Source: Photobacterium profundum SS9 (GTDB lineage: Bacteria > Pseudomonadota > Gammaproteobacteria > Enterobacterales > Vibrionaceae). Taken from it: a DNA stretch of 64,000 nucleotides. The stretch spans positions 2,039,595 to 2,103,594 of the forward strand of contig NC_006371.1 in NCBI RefSeq assembly GCF_000196255.1. Direction: 5' to 3'. The translations under genes were made by a program, and so were the position numbers. Below, piece after piece: positions 20,186 to 29,742 of the stretch (within the stretch, counting starts at the first letter, position 1; every line of letters starts with the position of its first letter). The notes under the pieces are model-generated. The model saw nothing but the letters and a program-made list of their open reading frames with translations, had not been told where the DNA came from and did not search any database.

Positions 20186-20967
20186 TCGTCCCCAAGAAGG
20201 ACAACAGGATTTGAGTTAAATAAATATCCATCAAAATTAGGATCGTCGATATCAGATAACTCGAGTAATCGTTGTTTTACATTTTCAAGGTGTTGCCACA
20301 TGGCGTTTTTGGCTGCAATAGGATCTTTTCGCTGCATTGCAGAAAGAATCTTAGCGTGATCGCCTAGCCACTCTTCGCGATAAGCCTGATCATTAATGCG
20401 AGAATGAAGTTTTTTCCACATTGGGCTTTGTTCACGTCGCGCCCAAGAATGTTTAAGCATATCCACCAGCACAGAATTCTGAGTTGCTTCAGCAATGCAA
20501 AGATGAAATTGTTCATCACCGTTACAATTTTCAGATTCACTGGCGATTTCATTACGCTCAAGCTCAAGTGCAACTCGCATTTTCACAATATCACCCGGTG
20601 TTACTTGAATCGCAGCAAACTCAGCAATATTACTTTCTAGTAACTGTCTGGCTTGCAACATTTCAAATGGACCGGCTTCATCGCTAATCACATTTTCACG
20701 GCTATTCGTTTCACTCGGAATATTAAGGACATATACCCCTGACCCTTTTTTAACTTCAACGAGATTTTCAAGTTCAAGCATAATGATGGCTTCGCGCACC
20801 ACTGTACGACTCACATCTAACCTTTCAGCGATGTCACGTTCAGGTGGCAGGCGGTCACCCACACTATACTGACCGCTCATTAATTCTTGTCTCAGTACCA
20901 ACCCTAATTCTTGATAAGGTCGTTTTGCTTCAAAAGGCATCATATTGATATTGTCACTATATTCCAT
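20179..20967 (-). CDS. uxuR: GntR-family (FadR subfamily) regulator of hexuronate catabolism, UxuR-like
   Basis: A 262-residue repressor. The N-terminal winged helix reads KRPYQELGLVLRQEL then GDRLPPERDIAERLDVSRTVVREAIIMLE and KKGSGVYVL, closely parallel to E. coli UxuR/ExuR. The C-terminal FCD domain (about 100-240) has the ligand and metal-binding helices, for example FHLCIAEATQNSVL. It is expected to bind TTGGTNNACCAA-type sites and release them on binding a uronate such as fructuronate. Such sites occur upstream of its own gene (21001), between the TRAP genes and upstream of the yhcH-like gene. UxuR versus ExuR cannot be decided from sequence. Confidence 0.9.
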   Translation of the reverse strand: MEYSDNINMMPFEAKRPYQELGLVLRQELMSGQYSVGDRLPPERDIAERLDVSRTVVREAIIMLELENLVEVKKGSGVYVLNIPSETNSRENVISDEAGPFEMLQARQLLESNIAEFAAIQVTPGDIVKMRVALELERNEIASESENCNGDEQFHLCIAEATQNSVLVDMLKHSWARREQSPMWKKLHSRINDQAYREEWLGDHAKILSAMQRKDPIAAKNAMWQHLENVKQRLLELSDIDDPNFDGYLFNSNPVVLLGDDK

Positions 20968-20998
20968 TGCACTCTACGCCATCATAAAGACCTGAACA

Positions 20999-21014
20999 AA
21001 TTGGTCAACCTCTT
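20999..21014. promoter_or_regulatory. UxuR-type operator upstream of the regulator gene
   Basis: AATTGGTCAACCTC contains TTGGT-CA-ACC, eight or more positions of the dyad TTGGTNNACCAA. It lies about 35 bases upstream of the regulator start and suggests autoregulation. The right half is imperfect (ACCTC). Confidence 0.6.
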
Positions 21015-21068
21015 TATGGTGAAGAGTTGCAACACCTTGTTATTTTTCACTAATAACTAATCTGTCAA

Positions 21069-22051
21069 TTATTGAACAGCTCTAATACGCTCAACAATTT
21101 CAGCTAGATCTGGGTTTGTTTCATCTAAAGCGTCATACATTGGTTGAACAGCCTCAACAAAAGCAGTTTTGTTTGGCGTAATAAATTTCACACCTAACTT
21201 TTCAGCATTCGCACGTTCTTTCGCTTCTGATTCAGCCCAGAGCTTTTTCATTAGTTCCATAGAATGATTAGCTGCCGTTTTAAGTGCAGCACGGTTTTCT
21301 TCAGACAAGCCGTCGTACGCTTTGTTAGAGATAACCAATACATCCGGTACCATTGTGTGTTCATCCAAACTGAAGTATTTAGATACTTCACCATGACGGC
21401 TTAAGCTAAATGAAGGAATATTATTTTCTGCAGCATCAACCACACCTTGTTGTAGAGCGGTATACAACTCACCGTAAGCTAAAGGTGTCGCATTACCACC
21501 CAACGCTTGAACCATACTGATTGCAGAAGGGCTTGGTTGTACACGGATTTTTAAGCCTTTAAGGTCTTCCGGTGTATTAATAGGCTTAGACGTATAGAAG
21601 CTACGTGCACCAGCATCGTAATACGTTACGCCAATGAAACCACTATCATGGGAAGACGCTAAAATTTCTTCACCAACCGCACCTTCTTGTACATTGTAGT
21701 AGTGTGCTTTATCACGGAATAGGTATGGTAAGTTAAATGCCGCATAAGCTGGTGCAAATGCTTCTATTCAGCAGCATTTGTTTTAACCATATCAAGTGCG
21801 CCATTCTGCATTAGCTCCATTGATTCACGTTGCGTACCTAATTGTGCATCAGGGTAGATACGAATACGCACTTCACCATTAGTCAGCTCACGTACTTCTT
21901 TTGCCATTGAATCCATTGCTTGGTGAACGGCATGGTCACGTGGGTGGTTATGGCTCAGCTTAAATGTAGTTGCAGCAAAAGCAGAAGCTGAAGCACCAAT
22001 TGTTAGCGCAGTACCGATTAAAGCTGTTAGTACACTTTTACGTGTCATCAT
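21069..22051 (-). pseudogene. TRAP transporter substrate-binding protein (DctP family), interrupted by one frameshift
   Basis: Two open frames together encode one complete periplasmic DctP-type protein of about 327 residues. The first begins at an ATG at 22051 (GGAG upstream) with a signal peptide ending SASAFA-ATTFKLSHNHP and runs to ALDMVKTNAAE followed by TAG at about 21764-21766. Removing the effect of one missing base there restores LEAFAPAYAAFNLPYLF and the reading frame continues without stops through FYTSKPINTPEDLKGLKIRV to the end at 21069. The protein would capture a hexuronate for the DctQM genes that start at 22352 on the other strand. Either the gene is inactive in this strain or one base is missing in the sequence. 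All conserved parts downstream are intact, so decay would be recent. Confidence 0.85.
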
Positions 22052-22150
22052 TATTATATCTCCGTGAGATTGGTTGTCCATTTCGTAGGGTATATTGGAA
22101 TACGGGACTAATATTGGCGTCAAAGACGTAAATCGTCAAAACAAAAATAT

Positions 22151-22168
22151 CAATTGGTTGACCTATAT
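22151..22168. promoter_or_regulatory. UxuR-type operator, dctP side
   Basis: ATTGGTTGACCTAT at 22153-22166 matches TTGGTNNACC with an imperfect right arm. It lies about 100 bases upstream of the dctP start and 34 bases (centre to centre) from a second, perfect site. Confidence 0.65.
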
Positions 22169-22184
22169 CACAATAACAACGGCA

Positions 22185-22202
22185 ATATTGGTCAACCAAT
22201 TC
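22185..22202. promoter_or_regulatory. UxuR-type operator, perfect dyad
   Basis: ATTGGT-CA-ACCAAT at 22187-22200 is a perfect dyad that agrees with the enteric UxuR/ExuR consensus core TTGGTNNACCAA. It lies in the divergent promoter region between the frameshifted dctP and dctQ. Confidence 0.8.
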
Positions 22203-22224
22203 AATTGTGAAGTAGCTCACATGA
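22203..22224. promoter_or_regulatory. CRP binding site in the divergent TRAP promoter region
   Basis: TGTGA-AGTAGC-TCACA at 22206-22221 matches the full CRP consensus TGTGA-N6-TCACA, with AAT before and TGA after. It directly abuts the perfect UxuR operator. This predicts catabolite control of the uronate genes by cAMP-CRP. Confidence 0.8.
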
Positions 22225-22298
22225 CATTTTTTAACCATTACCTATAATCCATACCAGAAACGAGCCTGTAAATAATATCGTTGATTAATAACCCCTTA

Positions 22299-22314
22299 CA
22301 TTGGTTAACCAAAC
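22299..22314. promoter_or_regulatory. UxuR-type operator upstream of dctQ
   Basis: ATTGGTTAACCAAA contains the perfect 12-base palindrome TTGGTTAACCAA at 22301-22312. It lies 40 bases upstream of the dctQ start, where a repressor would block the operon promoter. Confidence 0.8.
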
Positions 22315-22351
22315 GTTAATTTACATACTCCCACACACTAAGGAATAAAAG

Positions 22352-22861
22352 ATGAATAAATTGGTTGGTTATATCAATAGAGGGTTGGCCGCATTTACCG
22401 TGTCTCTCTCTACCTTCCTGGTTTTCTGTGTCATCTGGCAGGTGATCTCGCGGTATGTTATTGGCAAACCAAGCACCATCACGGATGAATTAGCACGCTA
22501 TCTATTTATGTGGGTTGCACTTGTTGGTGCAGCTTATACAACAGGTCAAAAACGTCATCTTGCTATCGATTTGTTAACAATGAAGTTAACGGGCAAACGA
22601 AAACTGATTAACGAAATCTTTATTCAAGCCGCCATTGCTGTTTTTGCCTTCATTGTATTGATCTACGGTGGCACTAACCTCGCACTTAAAACATTAGCTA
22701 CGGGTCAGGTTACACCAGCACTGGGTTGGGAGATGGGCTACATCTATTTCTGCTTACCATTAAGCGGGACATTAATAATTTTTTATTCTTTTGTTTTCGG
22801 CTTGGAAAAAGTGAAACAACTGATATCAGGTGAAGCCCAAGTAACCGCAGATCCTCAATAA
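22352..22861 (+). CDS. TRAP transporter small permease DctQ (hexuronate)
   Basis: A 169-residue inner membrane protein with four membrane segments (about 13-35, 47-64, 88-108, 130-150), the usual DctQ layout. VFCVIWQVISRYVIGKPSTITDELARYLFMWVALVGAAY carries the family motif around the conserved Glu-Leu-Ala. It pairs with DctM to form the membrane part of a sodium-driven TRAP importer. AAGGAATAAAAG precedes the ATG. It starts the plus-strand operon that continues through dctM, uxuB, uxaC, kdgK and eda. Location among uronate genes suggests glucuronate or galacturonate as substrate, by inference. Confidence 0.93.
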   Translation: MNKLVGYINRGLAAFTVSLSTFLVFCVIWQVISRYVIGKPSTITDELARYLFMWVALVGAAYTTGQKRHLAIDLLTMKLTGKRKLINEIFIQAAIAVFAFIVLIYGGTNLALKTLATGQVTPALGWEMGYIYFCLPLSGTLIIFYSFVFGLEKVKQLISGEAQVTADPQ

Positions 22862-22886
22862 AACTAATTAAAAAAGGAATTTCATT

Positions 22887-24188
22887 ATGGAATGGCAAGT
22901 CATTCTTACTCTATTTGGTAGCTTTGCGGTTCTCTTAACGTTAGGGGTCCCGGTTTCATTTGCTATTGGTCTGTCTTCGTTAGCAACCATTATGCTAAGC
23001 CTGCCACTTGAACCAGCAATTGCCGTGGTAGCACAGCGTATGGCGGCAGGTCTTGATAACTTTGCACTACTTGCGATCCCGTTTTTTATCTTGGCGGGCA
23101 ATATTATGAACCAAGGTGGTATTGCGATTCGCCTTATTAATTTTGCAAAAGTATTAGGTGGTCGTCTTCCTGGTTCCCTAGCGCATGTAAACATCATGGC
23201 GAATATGATGTTTGGTTCAATTTCAGGTTCAGCGGTAGCTTCTGCGGCAGCCGTTGGCGGTACGATGTCTCCTTTGCAAAAGAAAGATGGCTATGATGAG
23301 CATTTCTCTGCCGCGGTCAACATTACATCTTGCCCTACTGGTCTATTGATTCCACCGAGTAATACCTTAATCGTATTCTCTTTAGTTTCTGGTGGTACAT
23401 CGATTGCGGCACTATTTCTAGCAGGTTACATTCCAGGTCTGATTATGGGCTTGAGCTTAATGTGTGTCGCAGGTTTTATTGCCAAGCGCCGTGGCTACCC
23501 TGTCGCAGCAAAACCAAGTCTGGCAGAAGTGTGGGATACATTATTAAGAGCATTACCTTCTTTAATGCTTATCGTCATTATTATGGGCGGTATTATTGGC
23601 GGTATCTTCACCGCAACTGAAGCCTCAGCCATTGCGGTGGTCTATACCTTTATACTCGCGGTATTGATTTACCGTGAAGTGAAGTTCCGCGATTTACCTA
23701 AAATCATTTTAGAATCAGCAGTGACAACCTCAATTGTTCTACTGTTAGTGGGTGCATCAATGGGCATGTCATGGGCAATGGCTAACGCCGATATCCCTTA
23801 CATGATTGCCGACGCACTACTGGCTGTTTCTGATAACCCTCTCGTTGTCTTATTGATTATCAACCTCATTTTATTAATTGTTGGTATCTTCATGGACATG
23901 ACACCAGCAGTACTGATCTTCACGCCTATCTTCTTGCCTATCGTATTAGATTTAGGTGTCGACCCTGTGCACTTCGGCATCATGATGACGTTTAACCTTG
24001 CGATTGGTATTTGTACTCCGCCAGTAGGTAGCGCGTTATTCATTGGTTGTTCAGTTGCAAATGTATCGATTGATAAGATCATCAAACCATTATTACCTTT
24101 CTATGCGGCACTGGTTATTGCGCTAATGGCAGTTACCTTTATTCCACAGCTAAGCCTATTCCTACCAGGTCTAGTTCTAGGTTACTAA
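22887..24188 (+). CDS. TRAP transporter large permease DctM (hexuronate)
   Basis: A 433-residue inner membrane protein with about 12 hydrophobic segments. Family landmarks are LAIPFFILAGNIMNQGGIA near residue 72, MFGSISGSAVASAAAVG near 110, FMDMTPAVLIFTPIFLPIV near 335 and TFNLAIGICTPPVGSALF near 370. The last holds the TPPVG motif of DctM proteins. It is the ion-coupled transport subunit and works with DctQ and the periplasmic DctP. A strong AAGGAATT site precedes the ATG 25 bases after dctQ. Because dctP across the divergent promoter is frameshifted, this system may lack its own binding protein. Confidence 0.94.
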   Translation: MEWQVILTLFGSFAVLLTLGVPVSFAIGLSSLATIMLSLPLEPAIAVVAQRMAAGLDNFALLAIPFFILAGNIMNQGGIAIRLINFAKVLGGRLPGSLAHVNIMANMMFGSISGSAVASAAAVGGTMSPLQKKDGYDEHFSAAVNITSCPTGLLIPPSNTLIVFSLVSGGTSIAALFLAGYIPGLIMGLSLMCVAGFIAKRRGYPVAAKPSLAEVWDTLLRALPSLMLIVIIMGGIIGGIFTATEASAIAVVYTFILAVLIYREVKFRDLPKIILESAVTTSIVLLLVGASMGMSWAMANADIPYMIADALLAVSDNPLVVLLIINLILLIVGIFMDMTPAVLIFTPIFLPIVLDLGVDPVHFGIMMTFNLAIGICTPPVGSALFIGCSVANVSIDKIIKPLLPFYAALVIALMAVTFIPQLSLFLPGLVLGY

Positions 24189-24270
24189 GCTATTACCAAT
24201 ACAACTAAACACCTCAATTAATACATTTCTCATCGGTAATATACCGGTGAGAAAATAAAGGAAACACAAC

Positions 24271-25734
24271 ATGTCAAATATTGCTAATACTGAAATCAAT
24301 GATCAAGTCATCCGTCCTAATTACGATAGAACAGCCCTTAAGAGCCGTATCGTTCATTTAGGCTTTGGTGCATTCCATCGTGCTCACCAAGCATTATTCA
24401 CCAGTGAAATGTTAGATAAAAACGGCAGTGATTGGGGAATATGTGAAATTAACTTGTTCGGCGGTGAAGATCTTATCAAACAACTGCGCGAACAAGACCA
24501 CTTATACACGGTGGCAGAAAAAGGTGCCGATGCGACCACTGTGAAAATGGTCGGCTCTGTTACTGAATCTTTGCACCCTGTGCTTGACGGGCAACGTGCC
24601 GTGCTTGAGAAGATGGCAGAAGAACAAGTTGCTATTGTTTCAATGACCATTACAGAAAAAGGCTATTGTGCCGACCCTGCCACTGGTCGTTTAGACAAAA
24701 ACAATGGTCTTATTAAAGCGGATTTAGCTAACCCAAGCGAGCCAAACTCTGCCATTGGTTATATTGTTGAAGCCTTGCGTATCCGACGTGAACTAAACAT
24801 CAAACCCTTCACCGTGATGTCTTGCGATAACGTGCAAGAAAATGGTCATGTTGCTCGCGCTGCAGTACTCGATTTTGCAATGTTAGTCGATAAAGACCTT
24901 GCGGGTTGGATTGAAACTAACGTAACTTTCCCATGTACCATGGTCGATCGTATTGTGCCAGCGGCAACCGCTGAAACATTAGCAGAAATAACAACTTTAG
25001 TCGGTGTTGAAGATCCGTGTGGTATCGCTTGTGAACCATTCAGACAGTGGGTTATTGAAGATAACTTCGTCAATGGTCGTCCTGAATGGAACATCGTGGG
25101 TGCTGAATTCGTTACTGATGTTGTGCCTTTCGAAGTAATGAAGCTGCGTATGCTCAATGGTAGTCACTCTTTCTTAGCCTACCTTGGCTATTTGGGGGGC
25201 TACGCGCACATCTCTGACACCATGACCAATGAAAGCTACCGTAAAGCAGCTTTCGACATGATGATGAAAGCACAAGCACCGACCCTAAACATGCCTGAAG
25301 GCACCGATTTAGAAGGTTACGCAAACCTGCTTATCAACCGCTTCACCAACCCAAGCCTGAAGCACCAAACATGGCAGATCGCGATGGATGGTAGCCAAAA
25401 GATCCCTCAACGTATGGGTGGCTCATTACGTTTCCACCTTGACGCAGGTTCTGACTACAAATGGCTGGCTATGGGTATTGCGGGTTGGATGACGTACATC
25501 AGCGGCTCTGACGAAAAAGCGAATCCAATTGACGTTCGCGACCCTATGGTTGACCTCTTTAAAGAAATCTACCAGCAGCACGGTATTAATACTTCTGTGG
25601 TTAAGGCTCTTCTGGGCATTGAAGCTATCTTCGGCACCGATCTGATTAAGAACGAAGAATTGGTTACAGCTATAACCGACGCTTATCAGCTAATAATCAC
25701 TGACGGCGCTCGTGCTGCGGTTGCATCACTTTAA
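24271..25734 (+). CDS. uxuB: Fructuronate reductase UxuB (mannitol dehydrogenase family)
   Basis: A 487-residue NAD-dependent enzyme that reduces D-fructuronate to D-mannonate. The N-terminal Rossmann domain has IVHLGFGAFHRAHQALFT (the GxGxFxRxH motif of polyol dehydrogenases). The C-terminal domain has the catalytic Lys in FEVMKLRMLNGSHSFLAYLG near 290, with the conserved Asn and His of this family. CDNVQENGHVARAAVLDFA is also diagnostic. AAAGGAAA precedes the ATG. UxuB and tagaturonate reductase UxaB belong to different families, and this one is the UxuB type. It lies between the TRAP permease and uxaC in the uronate operon. Confidence 0.95.
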   Translation: MSNIANTEINDQVIRPNYDRTALKSRIVHLGFGAFHRAHQALFTSEMLDKNGSDWGICEINLFGGEDLIKQLREQDHLYTVAEKGADATTVKMVGSVTESLHPVLDGQRAVLEKMAEEQVAIVSMTITEKGYCADPATGRLDKNNGLIKADLANPSEPNSAIGYIVEALRIRRELNIKPFTVMSCDNVQENGHVARAAVLDFAMLVDKDLAGWIETNVTFPCTMVDRIVPAATAETLAEITTLVGVEDPCGIACEPFRQWVIEDNFVNGRPEWNIVGAEFVTDVVPFEVMKLRMLNGSHSFLAYLGYLGGYAHISDTMTNESYRKAAFDMMMKAQAPTLNMPEGTDLEGYANLLINRFTNPSLKHQTWQIAMDGSQKIPQRMGGSLRFHLDAGSDYKWLAMGIAGWMTYISGSDEKANPIDVRDPMVDLFKEIYQQHGINTSVVKALLGIEAIFGTDLIKNEELVTAITDAYQLIITDGARAAVASL

Positions 25735-25792
25735 TTAATTCTATCCCTTCGACTGATACACCTATCGAGGGGATACTTTTCTGGAGTCATCT

Positions 25793-27217
25793 ATGAAAGC
25801 TTTTCTATGTGAAGATTTTCTTCTAACCAATGACATTGCACGCCGTTTATATCATGACTTCGCGAAAGACATGCCGATCTATGATTACCATTGTCATCTC
25901 AATGCACAAGAAGTCGCAGATAACCGTCGATTCGATAATCTAGGTCAAATGTGGCTAGAAGGCGATCACTACAAATGGCGCGGTATGCGCGCTGCAGGTA
26001 TTAGCGAGTCGCTCATCACGGGTAAAGAAACCTCTGATTTTGAAAAATACATGGCATGGGCTAAAACAGTACCACAGACACTGGGCAATCCACTGTACCA
26101 CTGGACTCACCTAGAATTACGTCGTCCATTTGGTATCACTGGCAAACTATTCAGCCCTGAAACCGCTGAAGATATCTGGAACGAATGTAACGAAATGCTA
26201 GCGAGCCCTGAGTTTTCTGCGCGCGGTATCATGAAACAAATGAACGTGGTTATGGCGGGTACAACGGATGATCCCATCCATACACTAGAACATCACAAAG
26301 CCATTGCTGAAGATGATACTTGTGACATTGAAGTTGCACCAAGCTGGCGTCCTGATCGTGCATTTAAAGTAGAACTCGACGGTTTTGCTGATTATATGCA
26401 GCAGTTAGGTCAAGTCGCTGATATTGAAATCCGCCGTTTTTCTGATTTACTGACTGCGCTTGATCGTCGTCTTGATCACTTTGCCGCTCATGGTTGTCGC
26501 GCGGCTGATCACGGTATTGAAATACTACGTTATGCTGCTATTCCATCAGAAGCCGATCTTGATGGCATGCTGACTCGTCGTTTAAATGGCGAATCACTTG
26601 AAGAAAAACAAGTCGATCAATTTACCACTGCCGTTCAAGTTTGGCTTGGTCAGCAGTACGCAAAACGTGGCTGGGTAATGCAACTCCACTTAGGCGCACA
26701 GCGTAATAACAGCACCCGCATGTTCAAGCTACTGGGTGCGGATACAGGCTTTGATTCAATGTCTGATCGCCCATTTGCCCTTGAGTTAGCTTCGTTACTC
26801 AATGCGATGGACATCACTAATGAACTACCAAAAACCATTCTTTATTGCCTAAATCCACGTGATAACGAGATGATGGCAACGATGATCGGTAACTTCCAAG
26901 GTGGCGGCATTGCAGGTAAAGTACAGTTCGGTTCAGGTTGGTGGTTCAACGATCAAAAAGACGGCATGCAACGCCAAATGGAACAGTTATCTCAACTGGG
27001 CCTGTTAAGCCAGTTTGTTGGCATGCTTACCGATTCTCGTAGCTTCTTGTCATACACTCGCCATGAGTATTTCCGTCGTATTCTGTGCAACATGATTGGT
27101 CAGTGGGTTGAGAATGGCGAAGCACCAAATGATATGAATCTATTAAGTCAGATGATTAAAGATATTTGCTTTAATAATGCAAAATCTTACTTCCGTCTTC
27201 CTGGAGAGCAAGCATGA
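25793..27217 (+). CDS. uxaC: Glucuronate isomerase UxaC
   Basis: A 474-residue amidohydrolase-fold isomerase, near the usual 470. It converts D-glucuronate to D-fructuronate (and galacturonate to tagaturonate). [19 protein letters not shown] near residue 30 has the metal HxH pair. [26 protein letters not shown] and [19 protein letters not shown], then [19 protein letters not shown] near 410, are the family active-site blocks. TGGAG precedes the ATG. It overlaps kdgK by four bases (ATGA), which implies translational coupling. It gives the first step of the pathway encoded here. Confidence 0.97.
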   Translation: MKAFLCEDFLLTNDIARRLYHDFAKDMPIYDYHCHLNAQEVADNRRFDNLGQMWLEGDHYKWRGMRAAGISESLITGKETSDFEKYMAWAKTVPQTLGNPLYHWTHLELRRPFGITGKLFSPETAEDIWNECNEMLASPEFSARGIMKQMNVVMAGTTDDPIHTLEHHKAIAEDDTCDIEVAPSWRPDRAFKVELDGFADYMQQLGQVADIEIRRFSDLLTALDRRLDHFAAHGCRAADHGIEILRYAAIPSEADLDGMLTRRLNGESLEEKQVDQFTTAVQVWLGQQYAKRGWVMQLHLGAQRNNSTRMFKLLGADTGFDSMSDRPFALELASLLNAMDITNELPKTILYCLNPRDNEMMATMIGNFQGGGIAGKVQFGSGWWFNDQKDGMQRQMEQLSQLGLLSQFVGMLTDSRSFLSYTRHEYFRRILCNMIGQWVENGEAPNDMNLLSQMIKDICFNNAKSYFRLPGEQA

Positions 27218-28185
27218 AACGTATAGCCATCATCGGCGAATGCATGATTGAGCTCAATGGCGCCCCTTTTGGCACCATGCAGCAAGCCTATGGCGGCGAT
27301 TCACTGAATACTGCGGTATATATGGCACGTACTGCAGGGCAATCTGTCGAAATTGATTACATCAGTGCGCTCGGTACAGATACTATCAGTAACGGTATGA
27401 TTTCACGTTGGCAGCAAGAAGGTATCAATACCGATTATGTGTTGCGAGATAAAACACGCCAGCCGGGTTTATATTTGATCCAACTTGATGACCAAGGCGA
27501 GCGTACTTTCCTATACTGGCGTAATCAGTCGGCGGCACGCTACCTTGTTCGTCACCCTAACTTTGCACAAGTAGAACTTCATTTGCAGACCGTTGATATG
27601 GTCTACGTCAGCGGAATTAGCTTAGCGGTTTTACCCGCGGAAGATCGTCAACAATTAGTCACATTGCTTGGACAACTGTCTAGCAATGGCGTTGAAATTG
27701 CCTTTGATTCCAACTATCGCCCTGCGTTGTGGGAAAGTGCCGATGAAGCGCGTAAGTGCTACAAGCAAATATTGTCGTTTACCAACCTTGCATTAGTGAC
27801 TGACGACGACGAAGAAACCTTGTGGGGAGATACCTCATCACAAGCAACATTGGGGCGTTTACAGAGCACTGGCGTGAAAAAAGCCGTCCTTAAAATGGGG
27901 CCAAAAGGCTGCTTATATACTGATTTTACTACCGATAAACCAGAACTTATTGGTACAACGCCAGTAGAAACCGTTATTGATACAACATCGGCTGGCGATT
28001 CATTTAATGCTGGTTTTTTATCGGGTTACCTTACCGATAAAACGCCACGAGAAGCGGCACTTCAAGGTCATCAGTTAGCCGGTACGGTGATCCAGCACAA
28101 AGGGGCGATTATCCCATGCTATGCCACCGAAGCGATGGATTTTAATATCCATTCGACCGCTTCAACAACAACAACAAAATTATAA
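27214..28185 (+). CDS. kdgK: 2-keto-3-deoxygluconate kinase KdgK
   Basis: A 323-residue PfkB-family sugar kinase that phosphorylates KDG to KDPG with [35 protein letters not shown] at the N-terminus holds the substrate-binding Gly-Gly-Asp motif, and [18 protein letters not shown] near 250 is PfkB signature 2 with the catalytic Asp. [12 protein letters not shown] is diagnostic for KDG kinases. Its start overlaps the uxaC stop. It takes the product of UxuA and passes KDPG to the aldolase encoded next. Confidence 0.95.
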   Translation: MKRIAIIGECMIELNGAPFGTMQQAYGGDSLNTAVYMARTAGQSVEIDYISALGTDTISNGMISRWQQEGINTDYVLRDKTRQPGLYLIQLDDQGERTFLYWRNQSAARYLVRHPNFAQVELHLQTVDMVYVSGISLAVLPAEDRQQLVTLLGQLSSNGVEIAFDSNYRPALWESADEARKCYKQILSFTNLALVTDDDEETLWGDTSSQATLGRLQSTGVKKAVLKMGPKGCLYTDFTTDKPELIGTTPVETVIDTTSAGDSFNAGFLSGYLTDKTPREAALQGHQLAGTVIQHKGAIIPCYATEAMDFNIHSTASTTTTKL

Positions 28186-28198
28186 AGGAAATCAGACA

Positions 28199-28825
28199 AT
28201 GAGCACTATTGCACAACAACTAGCCGAAATTAAAGTTATCCCAGTTATCGCTATCGACCGCGCTGAAGACATTATTCCTCTGGGTAAAGCATTGGCTGAA
28301 AATGGTCTACCTGCCGCTGAGATCACTTTCCGCTCAGATGCAGCAGTAGAGGCAATTCGTCTACTTCGCGAAGCGCAACCCGATATGCTTATTGGCGCGG
28401 GTACAGTGTTAAACCGTGAACAAGCTATCGCAGCAAAAGAAGCGGGCGCGACTTTTATTGTGTCACCCGGTTTTAACCCTAATACGGTAAGAGCTTGCCA
28501 AGAATTGGGCATCGACATTGTACCCGGTGTGAATAACCCTTCAACAGTTGAAGCAGCACTAGAAATGGGGCTAACGACGCTGAAATTCTTCCCTGCTGAA
28601 GCTTCGGGTGGCATTAGCATGCTTAAATCATTGCTTGCACCTTACACACAAGTCCAGTTCATGCCGACTGGCGGTGTTAACACCAAGAATGTAAATGACT
28701 ACCTTGCCATTGATCGTGTATTTGCTTGTGGCGGAACATGGATGGTTGATCCAAAACTTATAAATGCAGGTCGTTGGGATGAAATTGGTCGTTTAGCGCG
28801 TGAAGCTGCCGACTTAGTAAAATAG
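28199..28825 (+). CDS. eda: KDPG/KHG aldolase Eda (KdgA)
   Basis: A 208-residue class I aldolase that splits 2-keto-3-deoxy-6-phosphogluconate into pyruvate and glyceraldehyde-3-phosphate. IKVIPVIAIDRAEDIIPLGK, GLPAAEITFRSDAAVEAI (catalytic Glu), GAGTVLNREQAIAAKEAGA and TLKFFPAEASGG (Schiff-base Lys) are all present. The start at 28199 has AAAGGAAA upstream and gives the family length. The longer frame from 28121 would overlap kdgK and is rejected. It ends the catabolic operon and is followed by a terminator. Confidence 0.96.
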   Translation: MSTIAQQLAEIKVIPVIAIDRAEDIIPLGKALAENGLPAAEITFRSDAAVEAIRLLREAQPDMLIGAGTVLNREQAIAAKEAGATFIVSPGFNPNTVRACQELGIDIVPGVNNPSTVEAALEMGLTTLKFFPAEASGGISMLKSLLAPYTQVQFMPTGGVNTKNVNDYLAIDRVFACGGTWMVDPKLINAGRWDEIGRLAREAADLVK

Positions 28826-28854
28826 TTGATATATATATAGCAGCCATACAATAT

Positions 28855-28883
28855 TAAGGCTTCCATCTGGAGGCCTTTCTTTT
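28855..28883 (+). terminator. Terminator after eda
   Basis: AAGGCTTCCA-TC-TGGAGGCCTT followed by TCTTTT forms a stem of about ten pairs with one bulge. It lies 30 bases after the eda stop and ends the uronate catabolic operon. Confidence 0.75.
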
Positions 28884-28931
28884 ACTGAGAATACGCGATA
28901 ACAATAGATTACTGAACGAGGGAACGTCACA

Positions 28932-29117
28932 ATGAACATTAGCTTTCTTTACACCCTTCAAGCCAACGAAGTGCTCTTTAAGCCAGATATTGTTGTATTA
29001 GCGCAAGCATCTATGGCACCTGCAACACAGTATTGTAATAAGAGCAGCTTTGAAATATTAACGAGCCCTGAACTGTGCCTTCGCTACCTTGCTGAGGTAG
29101 TAAAGCTACATGCCTGA
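28932..29117 (+). CDS. Short hypothetical protein overlapping ygjV, 61 residues
   Basis: A 61-residue frame starting MNISFLYTLQANEVLFKPDI with a GAGGGAA site about 8 bases before the ATG. Its last codons overlap the ygjV start by 8 bases, the arrangement expected for translational coupling. It has no membrane segment and one Cys pair (residues 35 and 49). I do not recognise a family, and it could be only the translated leader of ygjV. Support rests on the ribosome binding site and the overlap. Confidence 0.45.
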   Translation: MNISFLYTLQANEVLFKPDIVVLAQASMAPATQYCNKSSFEILTSPELCLRYLAEVVKLHA

Positions 29118-29616
29118 ATTAGATTTCCCACAAGCTATTGGTATTGTTGCTTTTTTAATCGGCGCGGCAGCATTTTTGCATCAAGATGGGCATAAATTTC
29201 GACTTCATCTAACCGTATTTCAAATCGTTCTTTGCTCTCACTTTATTTTAATGGGTGCGGTTACTGCGGCCATCGGCTGTGGAATAAGCGCGCTACGCAG
29301 TTATGCCTCCACCAGAACGCAATCTAGCCCCGTAATGTGGTTTTTCATTGGATTATTATGGGTAATGGGATTACCCAATGTTGAGTATAGCTATGAAATT
29401 TTGACCATCTTTGGGGCATCAGTGGCCACCTGGAGCTTATTTAAAGCTCAAGGGATTCATATGCGATTATTAATTCTATTTAATTCATTTTGCTGGCTAA
29501 CGAATAATTTATTATTGGGTTCGATTGGTGGCACAATGATGGAATCAACGTTTATTATAGTGAACGCATTAACTATCTATAAAATGTATCGTACTTCCAA
29601 ACAAATCATAATCTAA
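29110..29616 (+). CDS. ygjV: YgjV-family inner membrane protein
   Basis: A 168-residue membrane protein with about five to six hydrophobic segments. IGIVAFLIGAAAFLHQDGHKF at the N-terminus, then SALRSYASTRTQ, FGASVATWSLFKAQGIHMRL and SIGGTMMESTFIIVNALTIYKM align with the YgjV family. In E. coli ygjV sits beside the hexuronate genes uxaCA/exuT. The shared neighbourhood here supports a link to uronate use, though no function is established. Its start overlaps the short frame upstream. A possible weak terminator pairs AAACGCC near 29625 with GGCGTTTTT near 29668. Confidence 0.85.
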   Translation: MPELDFPQAIGIVAFLIGAAAFLHQDGHKFRLHLTVFQIVLCSHFILMGAVTAAIGCGISALRSYASTRTQSSPVMWFFIGLLWVMGLPNVEYSYEILTIFGASVATWSLFKAQGIHMRLLILFNSFCWLTNNLLLGSIGGTMMESTFIIVNALTIYKMYRTSKQIII

Positions 29617-29742
29617 CTTATTATAAACGCCGTGCATAAACAGACAGAATAAACACCCCCATAATATGGCGTTTTTATTAATGGGGATGATTTATTACCG
29701 AATGATCAAATACTTATGTAGGATGGTATTAATGATCATAAT

